DNA from: Membranipora membranacea
Lineage: Eukaryota > Bryozoa > Gymnolaemata > Cheilostomatida > Membraniporidae
DNA: 60,000 nt
Direction: 5' to 3'
NCBI GenBank assembly: GCA_914767715.1
Contig: OU612073.1
Coordinates: 24,058,001 to 24,118,000 of the forward strand
The translations under genes were made by a program, and so were the position numbers. The notes under the pieces are model-generated. The model searched no databases. It saw only the letters and a list, made by a program, of their open reading frames with translations, and was not told the origin of the DNA. Of the stretch, positions 22,241-34,980 are shown piece by piece (the stretch's first letter is position 1; the number at the start of each line of letters is the position of its first letter).

Positions 22241-23880
22241 TCTCAGCTTTATGGTGTGGCAACAGGTGGCATCTGAGCCCCATTTTATCACACAATAAAA
22301 ACTTTGAAATGATAGGTCGACTAGTTTCATATCCGTTCTTCTCTTTGGGAATACCATGAAACACTAAATACCCAACTAAATTGGTCTTTGCTTGTTAAGT
22401 TCACTACTAGCTCCAAATAACCCGCGAGTGAGTAGCGCATAGGTTTGGACTAAAGGTTTAAGATATGAAAACACACACTCTGAAGGCTAACCAGTAAGAG
22501 ACCATGTTTGCTACAAAGCGAGGTCACTTCCTCTAATCTGGTCCTTTGAATTCATTGACACGAGCACACTCTCTATGCCTCAAGAGAATTGATTTTAGCC
22601 CTGAGTGCCTGGGAGATTTTCTGGCATTCAACCCTGGCACCACTAAATATGAATCCACTTGCATTTTGCCTTGACAGATAGGCAACATACTCAACAATGA
22701 AAGTCCAAGGTAAAGGCTCTTGTTCTGCATCACAGGGAAGTCGGCAGCCCCTAAATCCAAATGGCTGTAATAAACTGAATTAAATTGGGCAGCTACGTTT
22801 TGTTTATGATCTCATAAAAATTGGTAATTATTTTTTATTGGAAACCATAATTTTTGTAGGTGATTTTGGAATTAAGATGACTGTTAATGTATTTAGATTA
22901 AAACAAACAAAACATAACTGCTTAAATTCTAGAATCACCAATTTATTCATCATATTTTTCCGATAATATATTAATTTGAGAGTATTTACACTCATGGCCA
23001 ATCATGGTTAATCTGGTTACTGAAACAAAATGGTGAAAGACAGTTTGTGGTTGAAATCATTAAAATTTTCTAATTTTTGAATTATTTATATGTGATACGT
23101 AGTTGAATGCAATAGCAAGGCGGTTCAACTTAGCCCAGTGTCAGATATAAGGCTGGGTTGTTAAAAATGATTACCATTATATGTAGAAGCCGTGTACAGT
23201 AGGTCTATCAGTAAGCCCGGGTCAGAGTTGTCTCTTTTCCTAACTCAGTCGTATATCCTCTCCCGTTCCCTGGCACGTCATGTCTTATTATCCTAGCAAG
23301 CCGAGGTAATTACTTAAAAGCTAGGAAAAGCTTTCAGTAATTATGCAGAGTGACTCAATCATTGTCAATGTAGAAAGCCAAGGTTTGTGTAATAACCTCT
23401 TAATTATTTCACATGGTGTGTAAACGTATCTCATTATAACATGCAAATTAAAAAGGAGTACATCATTACGCATCAAATTTCAAAATATAAATTTTGTTGT
23501 TGTCCGCTACTTTAAAGGGATTTATTTTGTTCAAATGTTTATCCTTGAAGTGTAGTCATGCCTTTTGTTGAACTTTGAATTCTTGAGTACAACACCCAAA
23601 ATGAATCTTACAACAGCCCATCAGCTGCTTGGGAAGGTCACTTTGTTAGACATTCCACTATTGGAGCCAAACACACAAATCTATGCAACTTTGTTTTCTC
23701 GATAAATCAACAAGCCAAGCAGGAAATTTCAGGAGCTTTCTACCTATAAGTAATAATATTATCTTCACTTATCTGATTACAACATTATTTCAGATTTCAA
23801 TCTCATCATATCGTGCAACCTTTTGTCGATCAAATAATATTTTAGTTATCTTATATCTAGCTTCCTATGTGTCTCAATAT
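22241..23880. other. Gene-poor AT-rich sequence
   Basis: I see no domain, splice-consistent exon series or repeat of note here. The minus-strand ORF at 22533-22760 is unassigned. It might belong to the same LINE, but no motif supports that. Confidence 0.35.
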
Positions 23881-24345
23881 CTTTTTTTTATCGCAGCTGT
23901 TAAAGTCAGAAGCTTACCACATCTTTTTTTCTACCACAGGCAGCGCTTTTTGACAGGCATCTACCTGTGTCGCGTTGTTGGTTTGATACCCAGCGGTATG
24001 TTGCTCTTCCTTTTTTATCTCAGCCATCAAAGTCAGAAGCTCGCCACAACTTTTTAAAATTTTTTTACCAGGCAGTATTTTTTGACAGATATCTACCGGT
24101 GTTTTGTTGGTTTGATACCCAGTGGTATGCTGCTCTTCTTCTTCTTATCGCAGCTATTAAAGTCGGAAGCTTGCCACAACTCTTTTTTTACCAGGAAGTA
24201 TTTTTTGACAGACAGGCATCTACCTGTGTTGCTTTGTTGGTTTGATTCTCAGAGGTTTGCTGCTCTTCTTTTTTATTTTATAGCAGCTGTCAAAGTCGGA
24301 CCCTTTCCACAATTTGTTATATCAGGCAGAGCTTTGGTAATACAC
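23881..24345 (+). repeat. About 130-bp tandem repeat, 3.6 copies
   Basis: Anchors CAGC...AAAGTC recur at about 23893, 24021, 24150 and 24283 (periods 128-133). Each is followed by GCCACAA, a T-rich stretch, CCAGGCAG, TTTTTTGACAG, CATCTACC and TTGTTGGTTTGAT. Parts stay open in + frames but with no family signature. A detached copy lies at 24725-24935. Confidence 0.8.
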
Positions 24346-24724
24346 CTGTAATTGGGTGAAGGTCAACTTGTTGCACCCATCCTCAATTAAATTGATTAGT
24401 ATGTCTGATGACAAATGAGGCTGTAGCCATTTCAAAAGCACTGCTATAAGTGATATTGAACCCTGTAAACGCACACGGGTGGGCTAATGTAAATTAGACC
24501 GAAAATGTGTGAAAAATGCAATGGTCTTATATATGGAGCCACTGAAAAATTCTGACAACGAATTTTCAACCCATAGTCACCAATATAGAAGATCAGAAGC
24601 ATACCATCATTTTGAGTGGTCTGGTTAAAGAATTGAAAGAACCTGAAGCAGGCCTATTGAGGTGACAAGTCAATATAGTTTGCATGTAAAGCAATGGGGA
24701 AATAAATAGAGGTGTTGGACCTTT

Positions 24725-24935
24725 TTGACAGGGATCTACTTATATTGCAATAACTCTTTCATAACAAACTGCGTAGTTAGCTGTGGATAAAGTTCTCAGA
24801 GGGTTGCTGCGCATCTCTTGGAGATATACTCTGTAACTTTGTTGGCTCAATTCTGAGATGTTTGTTGTTCTTTTTTTTATAGCAGCTGTCAAAGCCAGAA
24901 GCTTGCCACCATTTTGTTTCACCAGGCAGCACCTG
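24725..24935 (+). repeat. Detached copy of the 130-bp repeat
   Basis: The segment repeats TTTTTGACAG, then TTGTTGGCTCAATTCTGAGA, GCAGCTGTCAAAG and CTTGCCACCA in the order of the array at 23881-24345. About 380 bases of unrelated sequence separate it from the array. Confidence 0.65.
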
Positions 24936-25957
24936 TTTATAGAAGACAAATACCTATGCATTATGTTTCAATCACTTTTCCCAAACAAACTCCTATGTCT
25001 CGTGTAGTTTCAATTTTCGAATGGTTGAAGTGGCCTCTTTCCTGTACTGAAACATTTAATATTCTCTGCTAGAGTATACTCATAGCTTTTGATCATGTCT
25101 CTGTCAATATTTCATCTGGCAATGCCTTAGTTTTTTAAACAACCATAGCTACCATTCTCATAGCATTGCAGTGAACCTCGCAGGCAGTGTCCCATATCTG
25201 TGTATAATAAGCAGGGCCTGCAGCATCAATCATCCTATGTCAGTAGAAATTGCTATCAGCGCCAGGCAGCTAGGCAGTTTTTTCTTTCCTGAACCTATCA
25301 AGGCTAGCAATGTGGATGCTTATGCCAATCCACTGCCACATCAAGAACCTCACCCACCATCTCCTCAATTTGATAACTTTGACGACCTGGTTTTCCTTTA
25401 CAAAATGCTGCCTATGTTGATGATAGATGTAGACATGATATGACATTGAACATTACCTCCATAATCCTCAGTTTCTGCAACTTTGGTGAAAGTTCACTCA
25501 CAAACTCAATGGTATCTGTTAACTTGTTTGCCAATATTGCAGCGAAAGATTTTTTAGGACAATTGTGCAAGGGGGTATAACTTTTCCGACCGAAAAAACA
25601 TGGACCAAGCCCTTCTGACCCTGAGCTTAAAGGACTCACACCAGTTGAACAGATACTCATTGTCAGGTCAATCCAAACACATCACTGATGCGTCTGTCTC
25701 GTGACGGTCAATTCGAATTTCGTGGCAATGTTCTCAATGCTCCACAAGACATCAATACATTCATTACCAATTTGCCCAGAAAAATTGACCAGATTATAAT
25801 CCAGACTTGTCCCTGTAAATAGACAGCGTGTACTGTCATCTCTAACCTGGTCAATAAATAGTAATCAATATTATCACAATATCATAATCTTGGCGCCCTG
25901 CCCTTCGATTTTTGAATATCATTCCTGATCTCGTCGTATCGTCTATCATGATCGGTG
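24936..25957. other. No gene recognised
   Basis: The ORFs at 25171-25443 (+) and 25412-25660 (-) lack recognisable motifs. The + ORF has a Pro-rich end (PLPHQEPHPPSPQFD) but no domain. Nothing else stands out. Confidence 0.35.
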
Positions 25958-26390
25958 GATTAGATTAGATTTTATTGATACATTCGTTATCAATGATGAT
26001 AGTGTAGAATGTGTACAAGGCGTAAAAAAAAATACTAAGAGCGGTGATTGTTGAAATATGTCATAAAAAAGGAAAAAACGATTTGGCACGCTTTTGTGTT
26101 CTACATTTCTTAGGTCTAAAAATGGTATTATTGCGAGAGGAAACCCTACTAAAATTTCTTGGTATTCGATTATAAAGTGGATGGGTCGGATCATCAGCTA
26201 TTCGTAAAAAATGGCACTTCGAGAGTTCAAAAATAAAATCATATACGGTGGGCAAAGCCAAAACTTGTAATCTCTCACTATAACTAAGATCAGGTAAAAT
26301 CATCCTGCTAGCTGATCGCTGTATTCTTTCTAATCTATCCCTGTCTCGATCAGATAACATAAAAAACCAAGCAGGGGATTTGGTCATAGG
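25958..26390 (-). mobile_element. 5'-truncated LINE, RT C-terminus and 3' end
   Basis: The minus ORF at 26061-26387 carries RLERIQRSASRMILPDLSYS, then ERLQVLALPTVYDFIFELSK. This is the conserved C-terminal block of CR1/L2/Jockey RT proteins. The 3' side ends (minus strand) in a short tandem AATCTAATC tail near 25960, typical of LINE 3' ends. Truncation about 330 nt into the ORF is the usual 5' truncation. Confidence 0.8.
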
Positions 26391-26995
26391 CTTTCAGGCA
26401 ATGAGGATTTGGTGATGGTGTACCTGAAAATAAGTCTGAACATCTGGCATATTGTTTAGTGTGGTTTGTCAGGTTTGGTGGCACTGCTAGCTTAGGAACC
26501 ATGTTGTTTACTATGATGATCTAGATAACCTTTCCTATGAATGAAGCTTTAACACCCTGAACATGGACTGTCTCAGATTTGTATATAGTGATATGCACAT
26601 AAAGGTTTATTGATGTTATCATGTACCCCTTATTGTCATTTACTTGGTGTTGTTTGCCATTGGAAAAGAATGGCAGTTTTTCTATTTCGTGTGTAAAAAT
26701 CTTGCTAAAGTCTTCCAGAGTGCACACACAAAAACTGCCAGTATGCTCGACAGAGTATAATTGGGGGTGTAGCTGATGGACATCTTTATCAGAAGCATAC
26801 AGGTTTAGTCAGATTAGTTTTTAGTTTTCAAGAGCATTTATGCTTTTTGCTGGAACGAAAGATTACAAATGATTAAAGGTTGATTAAAAAAGGTTGATTA
26901 AAATCGGATGTCATATCACATGCCACATCCCGAAGCATGGGCGCGGAAATATCATTTTGCCTTAATGGCAAGGCCGCAATGTCTGCGCCAGTTTT
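26391..26995. other. No gene recognised
   Basis: AT-rich sequence with no supported feature. The 26521-26727 (-) ORF lacks recognisable motifs. Confidence 0.35.
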
Positions 26996-27127
26996 GCTCT
27001 CAGTTTGCAGGCAGGTGATAATTGTAGTGCTCTCAGTTTGCAGGCAGGTGATGATTGTAGTGCTCTCAGTTTGCAGGCAGGTGATGATTGTAGTGCTCTC
27101 AGTTTGCAGGCAGGTGATGATTGTAGT
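26996..27127 (+). repeat. 33-bp tandem repeat, 4 copies
   Basis: The unit begins GCTCTCAGTTTGCAGGCAGG. It occurs four times with a single A/G difference in the first copy. The length is a multiple of three, so a + frame repeats an 11-residue peptide. The surrounding ORF has no domain, so coding is doubtful. Confidence 0.92.
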
Positions 27128-28311
27128 GCTCTCCCAAACAAGATTCTCAGGTTATGCCTTCATATTCTCCTCAATATTTGTTCGCTTTTTTCTTCACAGT
27201 ATCTCATAAAACCGTTACCCCATAACTTCAGTTTGAAGACTTCCCGCAATGTTTGGCAACATTGGGGAAGTCTGCACATCCATGGTATCGTATAGTTGTC
27301 GTACTTCATGGATTCCATTATTGCCACTGAGTATGAAATTGCAAAGTACTGGGACAAGTTTGAATTCTGCCATGCGACCTGATGATAACCCTGTGAATGA
27401 TTGCATACCTGATTTAGACCATGAAGATTTGGTCAATATCTACCAAAAACACACACAAGATAAAAGGGTTAAACATGATGGTCAGCAGAATTGCAGGCTT
27501 ATTTTCTTACGCCCCTGCTTATTCACCGATGCTCAAGGCGTAATCTTGTGGTCCATCCTGCTACTAATGATACATATCAGGTAAAATTCAGCAGTCACGT
27601 CACTGTCTGCATGTTGGTGTTCTCACATTACATTCCAGATGAAAAAGGTTGCCAATACACCTCCAAGCTTAGCAAGCAACAATGGACTATGCTGTCGTGC
27701 ATAGTGTCATAGCAACAGACCATCATCCAGCTCATACCAATCTCAAAGCAGCAGTCACAAACGCTCTTCTGCCTAGGACAGGACCATTGGCAGCCATGAC
27801 ATAAATGTGCACATCAGGCCACCAGTCAAATCAGCACGCCAATTTGTGAAATGTCAAGTTGAATCTAACACCATTCAGGATCCGATCAGTGCTAATGCCA
27901 TCTCCACTAGCAGACATTATACGAGGCATCCTGCTCTACATGACCATTCCTCTTTCCTCAGTCTACAGCCATTTTACTTTCAGCCGCAGAGGTCAAAATG
28001 TGCATTTTGTCCAACGGAGAGGTATTAAAGCTGTTCTCCAGATCCACCCTAGCTATCCTGATGACCCTAATGATCCATAACTCGCATTGCTGCATGCAAT
28101 CCTTGTTCTTCACATGCCCTTTTGACCATGGGAACATTTCACTGTTGGCTTTGTCTAGAAGAAGAGGTTCTAAATCAAAATCAGGTTTATCGACCCATGA
28201 GCCTAGTAGCCAATTCACCAAGCAATCAATTCAGTAGATGCAGACTTTTATTGGCTTGCTTATAAAGTTCCCAATGAACTTTATCTTAGTGTCTTAGTCG
28301 TAAAGAGCATA
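27128..28311. other. No gene recognised; possible 3' part of the BEL/Pao remnant
   Basis: Short ORFs occur on both strands. If the BEL/Pao element (minus strand) were complete, its RT, RNase H and integrase would lie here. I find no RT or integrase motif, so that part appears lost or too decayed to see. Confidence 0.35.
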
Positions 28312-29760
28312 TTAGGCACAACGGGGAAGCAAATTGGAGAAATAATATAATGATACGACCTTGACGAGCAGTAGGTCATCCTGCGATATTGGAATGCTGT
28401 CTAGGTCGCTGAAGTCATTTTCTACCACTTTGAATATTGTTGTTGAACTCAACTCACTTGTCTGAGACAAGAAGCATTTTCTCACTGTTGGTGTTCTACT
28501 TTTGCCATCCAAACATGGTTTTCGCAGCAAACTGCTCATTGTCTGGCCCTTTGATGCTTTCCTCATAAAAAATGGCCTGAGGGAAGTCAGCTCCAATTAG
28601 TAGACCAATAAGGATGTCGAGAAGTGGGCAGAGATGCTTAGCAACTTTTTGCAGGTGTGGTAGCTTGAGGCACTTGTCATATTTGGGAATCTGTTCTGTG
28701 GTACAGTTGGTTGCATCCTTTTCATGTGCATTTAGTGTAGTGGTGCTGTTGGTCATGTATCCTCTAACTATAAGATCTGGGTAAGGCAGAAGTTTTTCGT
28801 ATGTCACAGAATTCATCGTGAACATCTGCACTTCCTCCATTGCACCAGTTGCATTAATCTCCTTGGCGACTTGTTCGTCGATATATGTCGAGTCTGAAGC
28901 ATTGTCCATCAGTGCATACACGAGACTTTCCGTCCATCATTGGTTGACGTGTTGTAGCTCTTGCTATAGTTTTGCTTATGAAATCCACGATTTTCGTTGT
29001 TTGGCCTTGGGTTGTATTTGTGTGGCGCTTCATAATTGGGTTCATGTAGGTAGCTGCTTCAACTTGTACAAAGTTCGCAAAGTCGGAGAAAGATGGGTAT
29101 TCGCGTTTCTCAAATTCTCTTTGGTAGATAACTTCTACCACCTATTTCAGTTTCAACTCCTGTGGCAGTCTCTGGCTCATATATTCATTCTGTTCTTTTT
29201 TATACTGAGACCCTAAACCTTTTACAGACGATCAGACAGACGGATCGAGAAAGTCTGCAAAATCTTGCAGTTTTTCCCCATCTGGTTCCTTGATTGGTGG
29301 TCACTGTCGCAGCCTTTTCTTGAAAATTCCTGCAATGTCCTTATCTGTAGCGAATCGCTCCTTGAGTTTTCTTAGAACCTGGCGATATGCTTCGGCTGTA
29401 TTGACACTAAGCAAGGCAATAACACAATATCTAGCCTTACCACTCAGTGATACTTATTGATGAAAGCGGAGAGCTTCTAATTCAGTCAGCTCTTCTGCCT
29501 CTACATAATAATGTGTTCCAGTCGATCTCCCAATCATTGAACTCAAGCGGGTTTCCCGAGAATATTTCAGGTTCAACAGACTTCTTTTTGCGTTTTGCTG
29601 CTTGGTGATGGTGTAGCACGAAGAGGTGTGACAGTTATCTGAAACGTTCACACCATTTTCTCCTTCAGTGTTTCTCGTCCAGTTTCCTTTGCTCATCGAG
29701 CACTGTCAGGCTTTCCTGAATTCATTTCTAGCAACGCTTTGTAAATAGTGCTTACATCAT
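28312..29760 (-). pseudogene. Decayed BEL/Pao LTR retrotransposon, gag and protease part
   Basis: On the minus strand, in order: a gag block resembling FSGNPLEFNDWE (around 29540, frame broken), the YPSFSDFANFVQVEA block (28854-29141) and a retropepsin-like segment YALMDNASDSTYI...IGLLIGADFPQA (28496-28921). The last two match the BEL/Pao gag C-terminus and its DUF1758-type protease. The usual Asp-Ser/Thr-Gly triad appears as D-N-A, and frames shift between blocks, so it is inactive. LTRs are not seen. Confidence 0.75.
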
Positions 29761-30432
29761 TCACACATGCATCAGCTTCAGTTAAATAGGCAACGAAATA
29801 TCATTATTAATAATTAATAATCATTATTTTTATCAGTTTGGGTAGTGATCTGTTCTCACATAGAAGTAAACATTTGTACAGTTAATAGACGTGACTCGTT
29901 TTTTCTTAGCCCTATCTTGCTGTCACCTAAGCCTCTCTTCAGACTCCTTTGCACTATCTCTAGTATCGGTTTCATTATCAACGTTATCGGTATTTAATGG
30001 GTAATTATTTTTAGAACTCTTTCCTGTGTCCCCTTCTGAATCAGACATGACTGCACAAGGCAAAGGTCAAGTAATGACAACACAAACACGAACACAAAAG
30101 TATAATCAGAAAAAACATACCTTGCCAGTCTCTTGACCAGGCTTTATCTAATTTTGTTTGTTTTAAAGGAAACAAGCATTGAAACAGAATTTTCTTACAA
30201 AATTTTCACATCGCTATAAATCTAGGAATGACACTACTGCTAGAGATGGTTACCTAATTTAGATTTAGCTTTCCGAAATCAAATTATTACATTGCTCATA
30301 TCCAAAAAAATCAGCATCTCATTCAACCATCACGCTCATTCCTCATACAATCAAAGAATGCAAATTCTCCCAACCCGCCTGTTGTTTTGCTGTTGTCTTG
30401 CACGGACTGTGACCCTCAGAAGCTGAACGCTG
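29761..30432. other. No gene recognised
   Basis: AT-rich intergenic sequence with an AATAATTAATAATCATTATT quasi-palindrome near 29808. No other feature is seen. Confidence 0.35.
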
Positions 30433-31010
30433 AGCAGAGGGTGCTTTCATTTTCAGATAAGCTCAAAAACTGCCTTTTAAAGTCAGTGAACATCTGCTCT
30501 CCTGCGCGACGACTGCGACAGTAACAGCATGATATCAGCAACGCATAAAGAACTGCAACAAACCATAGAAAAAGTGAGTAGGCACAAAATTGACTACTCA
30601 TTTTCTGAGGCCAGAAAAATTCAGTGACTCGCATCACCTTCCAAAGAACTTAGTGATTTTTGACATAAAATTTCCTTGTCAAAACTATCATACCCTGTCA
30701 CTTTTATTTTGAATATGCTGTTTGAAAATCTACAAAAAAAACCATAAAGCATATAAATCATCCACTTGTTTTTCTGTTGTGACTTGATATAAAGGGACTG
30801 AAGGATGGATCAAGTACCCTGCTATATTGTGATTGTCATTTTCATCCTTCACTATGTTTTAGGTTGATCCATTCAATAACAACGAATATGAAGCTGTGGT
30901 CAGCTCTGTACCAACAAGGCCGTCAAGCTGGAAATAGGTAAATGTAGCCTGAAAAAGATGACTGCAGATAACACCTCTGACTAAAGACGTGTCGCTGCAA
31001 ATGTAAGTAA
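30433..31010. repeat. Diverged repeat, copy C (dispersed copy of A/B)
   Basis: It shares ordered words with copies A and B: TTTTCAGATAAGCT, ATCTGCTCTCCTGC, TACCCTGCTATATTG, CTCTGTACCAACAAG. It includes a shortened exon-like segment from 30863 with an intact tgttttag acceptor. It lies about 11 kb from copy B, so the family is dispersed as well as tandem. Confidence 0.65.
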
Positions 31011-32266
31011 CTCTGATAATCATTGACCAGATGTCTCATGATAGAGTACCAACCAACCATGTCCTCAAAGACCACTGATGCCCTTATAAAAACACTTTAA
31101 TTTTATAAATTCATTTAGATTCACTAGAGATTCGAACCAATGGTTGATAATTCGGTGTCATGATCCTCAAGCCAGGCACTTCCTAAACCCTCACATGAAT
31201 CCGGAGCAGAGTAAGTTCTGGGAAAAAAGTTAATAAAATTCAAGGAATACAAAATATAAGCATGCATTTTCCCTGTATAAATTTTGTTCGCCTTTGTAAT
31301 CGCATCATCCCTAAAATTTCTAGGGGTTCAAGAAGAGAGATCGGTATTGGCATGGTATATGGACATGACCTTGAGGTACAGAGGTACAGACTCTAGCAGT
31401 TGAAAAAGAAGAAATAACAAATTGATGCCTATCATCGTGTTATAACTGAGCTTGAACTTGATCTAAGATTATCTCAGGTTGCTCTGCTGTCCTAGCAAGG
31501 TCAGAGGTAAAAACCTACGTGCTTTAACCTCCTGAACTAGTATGCATAAGCCGAAAAATATATATAGGCCAAGTATATGATAAGTTGTTCTGGACTTATT
31601 CCAGTCCAACGAGAATAGATAATTGGATGCTGCTACCTGGCCTTAATGATTACATACTCTTACATCAAGAATTTGGTTCGGTGGAACAAACCTGCAAAAA
31701 CAATCAATTCACAGAACGCAATGTCAACTTTGCACAGATCAACAAGATACAAATTAATTTTAACGGTTCATTTTATTTTGCTAATGGCTTTATGTTGAGA
31801 AAAAAAGCCTTGCCTATCATTTCTGCTCAAACTGGATGTTGACTATCCACTGACAACATTTACAGGTATAATAGGAGGCATAACCTGATCACTGAGTGGT
31901 GGCCAAATTTAGCTTAATCCATTATGATACCTATTGGAAACTAGGCTGACTGCCTGTTACTGTAGGCTGAGTAAATGTTCTCACCACAGTGTGTTATTAC
32001 TGTAGGTGAAATGATACATCTAACTTGTACATTGTGGGCAATGAGATGTTCAGTCGTAGTATATATGCGCCAGTCTCTGCAACTGTCACAATGTAAGTAT
32101 GTATATATTGTATAATAATATACATGACACATGAATTAAAATGACTGATTGGAGTAAATACAGGTGTCACACCTAGATAGAGAGTTCAGCACAAACTGAA
32201 AGAAGTGACAGGTCTTCACTATAAAAACTAAATAAACCTATCCGCATGATCCCATTGCGAAAAACC
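31011..32266. other. No gene recognised
   Basis: There are short ORFs only (31585-31842 +, 31941-32132 -) without motifs. Confidence 0.35.
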
Positions 32267-32341
32267 TTTTCTAGGTCACACAATGGCTACAAATCACAAA
32301 TGGAGGAGATTTAAATCAATTGCATTGTGTGACCTAGAAAA
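32267..32341. other. Perfect 19-bp inverted repeat with 37-nt spacer
   Basis: TTTTCTAGGTCACACAATG at 32267-32285 is exactly complementary to 32323-32341. The 75-nt hairpin has the dimensions of a miRNA-type precursor or a short inverted-repeat transposon remnant. No other copy was noticed in the window. Confidence 0.7.
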
Positions 32342-32767
32342 ATGCATCCCAGTGTATTGGAGTGAACTTCAGTAAACTATAAACGAACACCAAAGAACTG
32401 ACCATCAGCCAACAACTCCAGGTAGATTTATTCTATCATCAATAATGGAATGCTCAGATGAGATCATGAATAAATCATAATATCAAAACATAGTAGATTG
32501 ACTCTTCATAAAGAGGCAATAACAATTCATGATAAAAAGCCATTGAGCAAGGCAACTTGTCAATATTCTTCGAGACATTACACTTTTTTATTATACATTG
32601 TTGAATAAACGAGGCCATAAGTGGCACCTTGATTATACTCGGTTTTGCATAATTATTTTGTTTTGTACGGCTTACTCACTATAGTTCCATGCCTCCAATT
32701 AGTGGTCCACTCCAATTTCCAATGATGAATGCTAATGATTTCCATGATGGAAAACTCAACATGAAAA

Positions 32768-32886
32768 CCATCTGCCGCGGCAGGGACTTGAACCCGGGCC
32801 TACCGATCAATGATCTTTGAAGTCGTTGTGTGTTGTGTTGTTGTGTGTTGTGTGCAGGCACGCTAACCATTCAGCCACACCCACCG
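32768..32886 (-). mobile_element. tRNA-derived SINE-like head
   Basis: On the minus strand there is an A box (TGGCTGAATGGTTAGCG, 32861-32877) and a B box (GGGTTCAAGTCCC, 32783-32795). The A-to-B distance is longer than in a tRNA because of a CA/AAC-rich expansion in the anticodon-arm region. The acceptor ends do not pair. This fits a tRNA-derived SINE rather than a functional tRNA. A SINE tail is not evident. Confidence 0.7.
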
Positions 32887-33349
32887 CCATATTGAATTAG
32901 TGTGATTCAATACGGTATCTGTATTTGAGTCAAAAGAATGTCATTCGGTACAAGCGGAAGTTGATTTAAATACTAATCGCATGTATTGATCAAGCTTAAA
33001 ACTGGTGTCAAATCGATATATGGAAACATAGTGTTTATTTTGTTTGTTAGTTTTCACTTATTTTGGGTCAGTGTGTACAGTCTATGCCATTATTGTGCAA
33101 TAACTACATTGTGTTATGAAATAAATATTTAATACAAAAGAATTAAAACAATGTTGTTCAAATGGGACATCAACATAAACTCGATAAAATCCAAAACTGA
33201 TCACACTGATCAACACAGCGATTAAACACCACTTTGGTACCAACACTTTTTTAAATAATATTCTTACCCTCTTTCTTCCCTTGTCAACACCTTCTTATAC
33301 ATACCTTTACTCACCTTTAGTGTCATGAATACCTAAGACCACCATTGCC

Positions 33350-34976
33350 TACACTTACTTTCGCTCGCAAATACTGACTCCGCTTGCCTACACTTACTAC
33401 ACTTGCTTCCACTGACCTGCATTCGCTTTTCCATGTCTACAGCACTGTCTTCAATTAAAGCCAGTTACCTGCACTGGCCTCCACTTATCATCCATTTACT
33501 TCCACTTGTCTTCACTTACTTGCTTTCACATACTTTCAGCTTACTATTCTCACTTGCCTTTAGTTGCCTTCAGTTGCCTTCACATCCTCTCACTTGCCTT
33601 CGCTTACTATTCTCACTTACTTTCAATTACTCTCACTTACCTTTGCTTAATTCCACTCGCCTTCGCTTACTCTCACTTGCCTTCGCTTACTCTCACTTGC
33701 CTTCGCTTACTCTCACTTGCCTGCGCTTGTTCTCATCTCACTTACTCCCACTTGCTTCAACTGGCCTTCAGTTACTGTCACTTGCCTACACTAACTCTTG
33801 CTAGCCTTTGCTTACTCTCACTTGTCTTGCCTTACTTTCATTTGCTTCAACTTGCCTTCACTTACTCACACTTGGCGTCACTTACTCTCACTTGCCTAAA
33901 CTTACTTTCACTTGCACTCACTTGCCTGCAATTACTCTCACGTACTCTCACTTGCCTGCACTTATTCTCACTTGGCTTCGCTTACTCCCACTTCCTTCCA
34001 CTTGCCTTCACTGACTCTTGCTTGCCTTCACTAACTCTCATTTGATTTCACTTATTCTCACTTGCTTTCACTTACTCTCACTTGCATTCACTTACTCTCA
34101 CTTACTCTCATTTGCCTTCCCTTACTCCCACTTGTCTTCACTTACTCTCGCCTGCCTTCGCTTACTCTCGCTTGCCTTTGCTTACTTTCAGTTGCTTTCC
34201 CTTACTCTCACTTGCTTTCACTTGCTCTCACTTACTCTTACTTACTCTCACTTGCCTTCGCTTACTCTCACTTACACTCACTTGCCTTCACTTACAGTGA
34301 CTTGCCTTCACTTACACTTACATGCGTTCACTTACTCTCCCTTGCCTGCGCTTACTCTCGCTTGCCTTCACTTACACTCGCTTGCCCTCACTTACACTCG
34401 CTTGCCTTCACTTACAACTCACATGCTCTCACTTGCTCCTACTTGCTCTCACTTGCTCCCACTTGCTCTCACTCGCTCTTACTTACTCTCGCTTGACTTC
34501 GCTTACTCTCACTTGCTTTCCCTTACTCTCACTTGTCTTCACTTACACTCGCTTGCCTTCACTTACACTCACTTGCCTCCCATTGCTCACACTTGCTTTC
34601 ACTTACTCTCACTTGCTTTTACTTACTCCTACTTGTTCTCACTTGCTCTCACTTGCTTTTACTTACTCTCACTTGCTTCCAATTGCTTTTACTTACTCTC
34701 ACTTACTCTCACTTGCCTTCACTTGCTCTCACTTGCTCTTACTTACTCTCGCTTGACTTCGCTTACTCTCACATGCCTTCCCTTACTCTCACTTACTCTC
34801 GCTAGCCTTCACTTGCCTTCGCTTGCTCTCACTTGCTCTTCCTTGCCTTCGCTTACTCTCACTTCCTCTCACTTCCTCTTACTTGCATTCACTTACTCTC
34901 ACTTGCTTCTACTTGCCTACACTTACACTGACTTGCCTTCACTTACACTTGCCGTTGCTTACTTCAACTTCCTCCC
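33350..34976 (+). repeat. Degenerate 10-bp pyrimidine-rich minisatellite
   Basis: About 160 imperfect decamers alternate mainly between CTTACTCTCA and CTTGCCTTCA (C, T or G variants). The 10-base register is visible line after line. The + strand stays open in three frames, giving spurious ORFs of up to about 300 codons within this part. The strong C/T purine-poor strand could form unusual DNA structure. It borders the exact 10-mer array. Confidence 0.93.
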
Positions 34977-34980
34977 AAGT

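Noticed and set aside
27128-28311. RT or integrase of the BEL/Pao element
   Set aside because: I searched the minus-strand frames for RT and integrase motifs and found none convincing.
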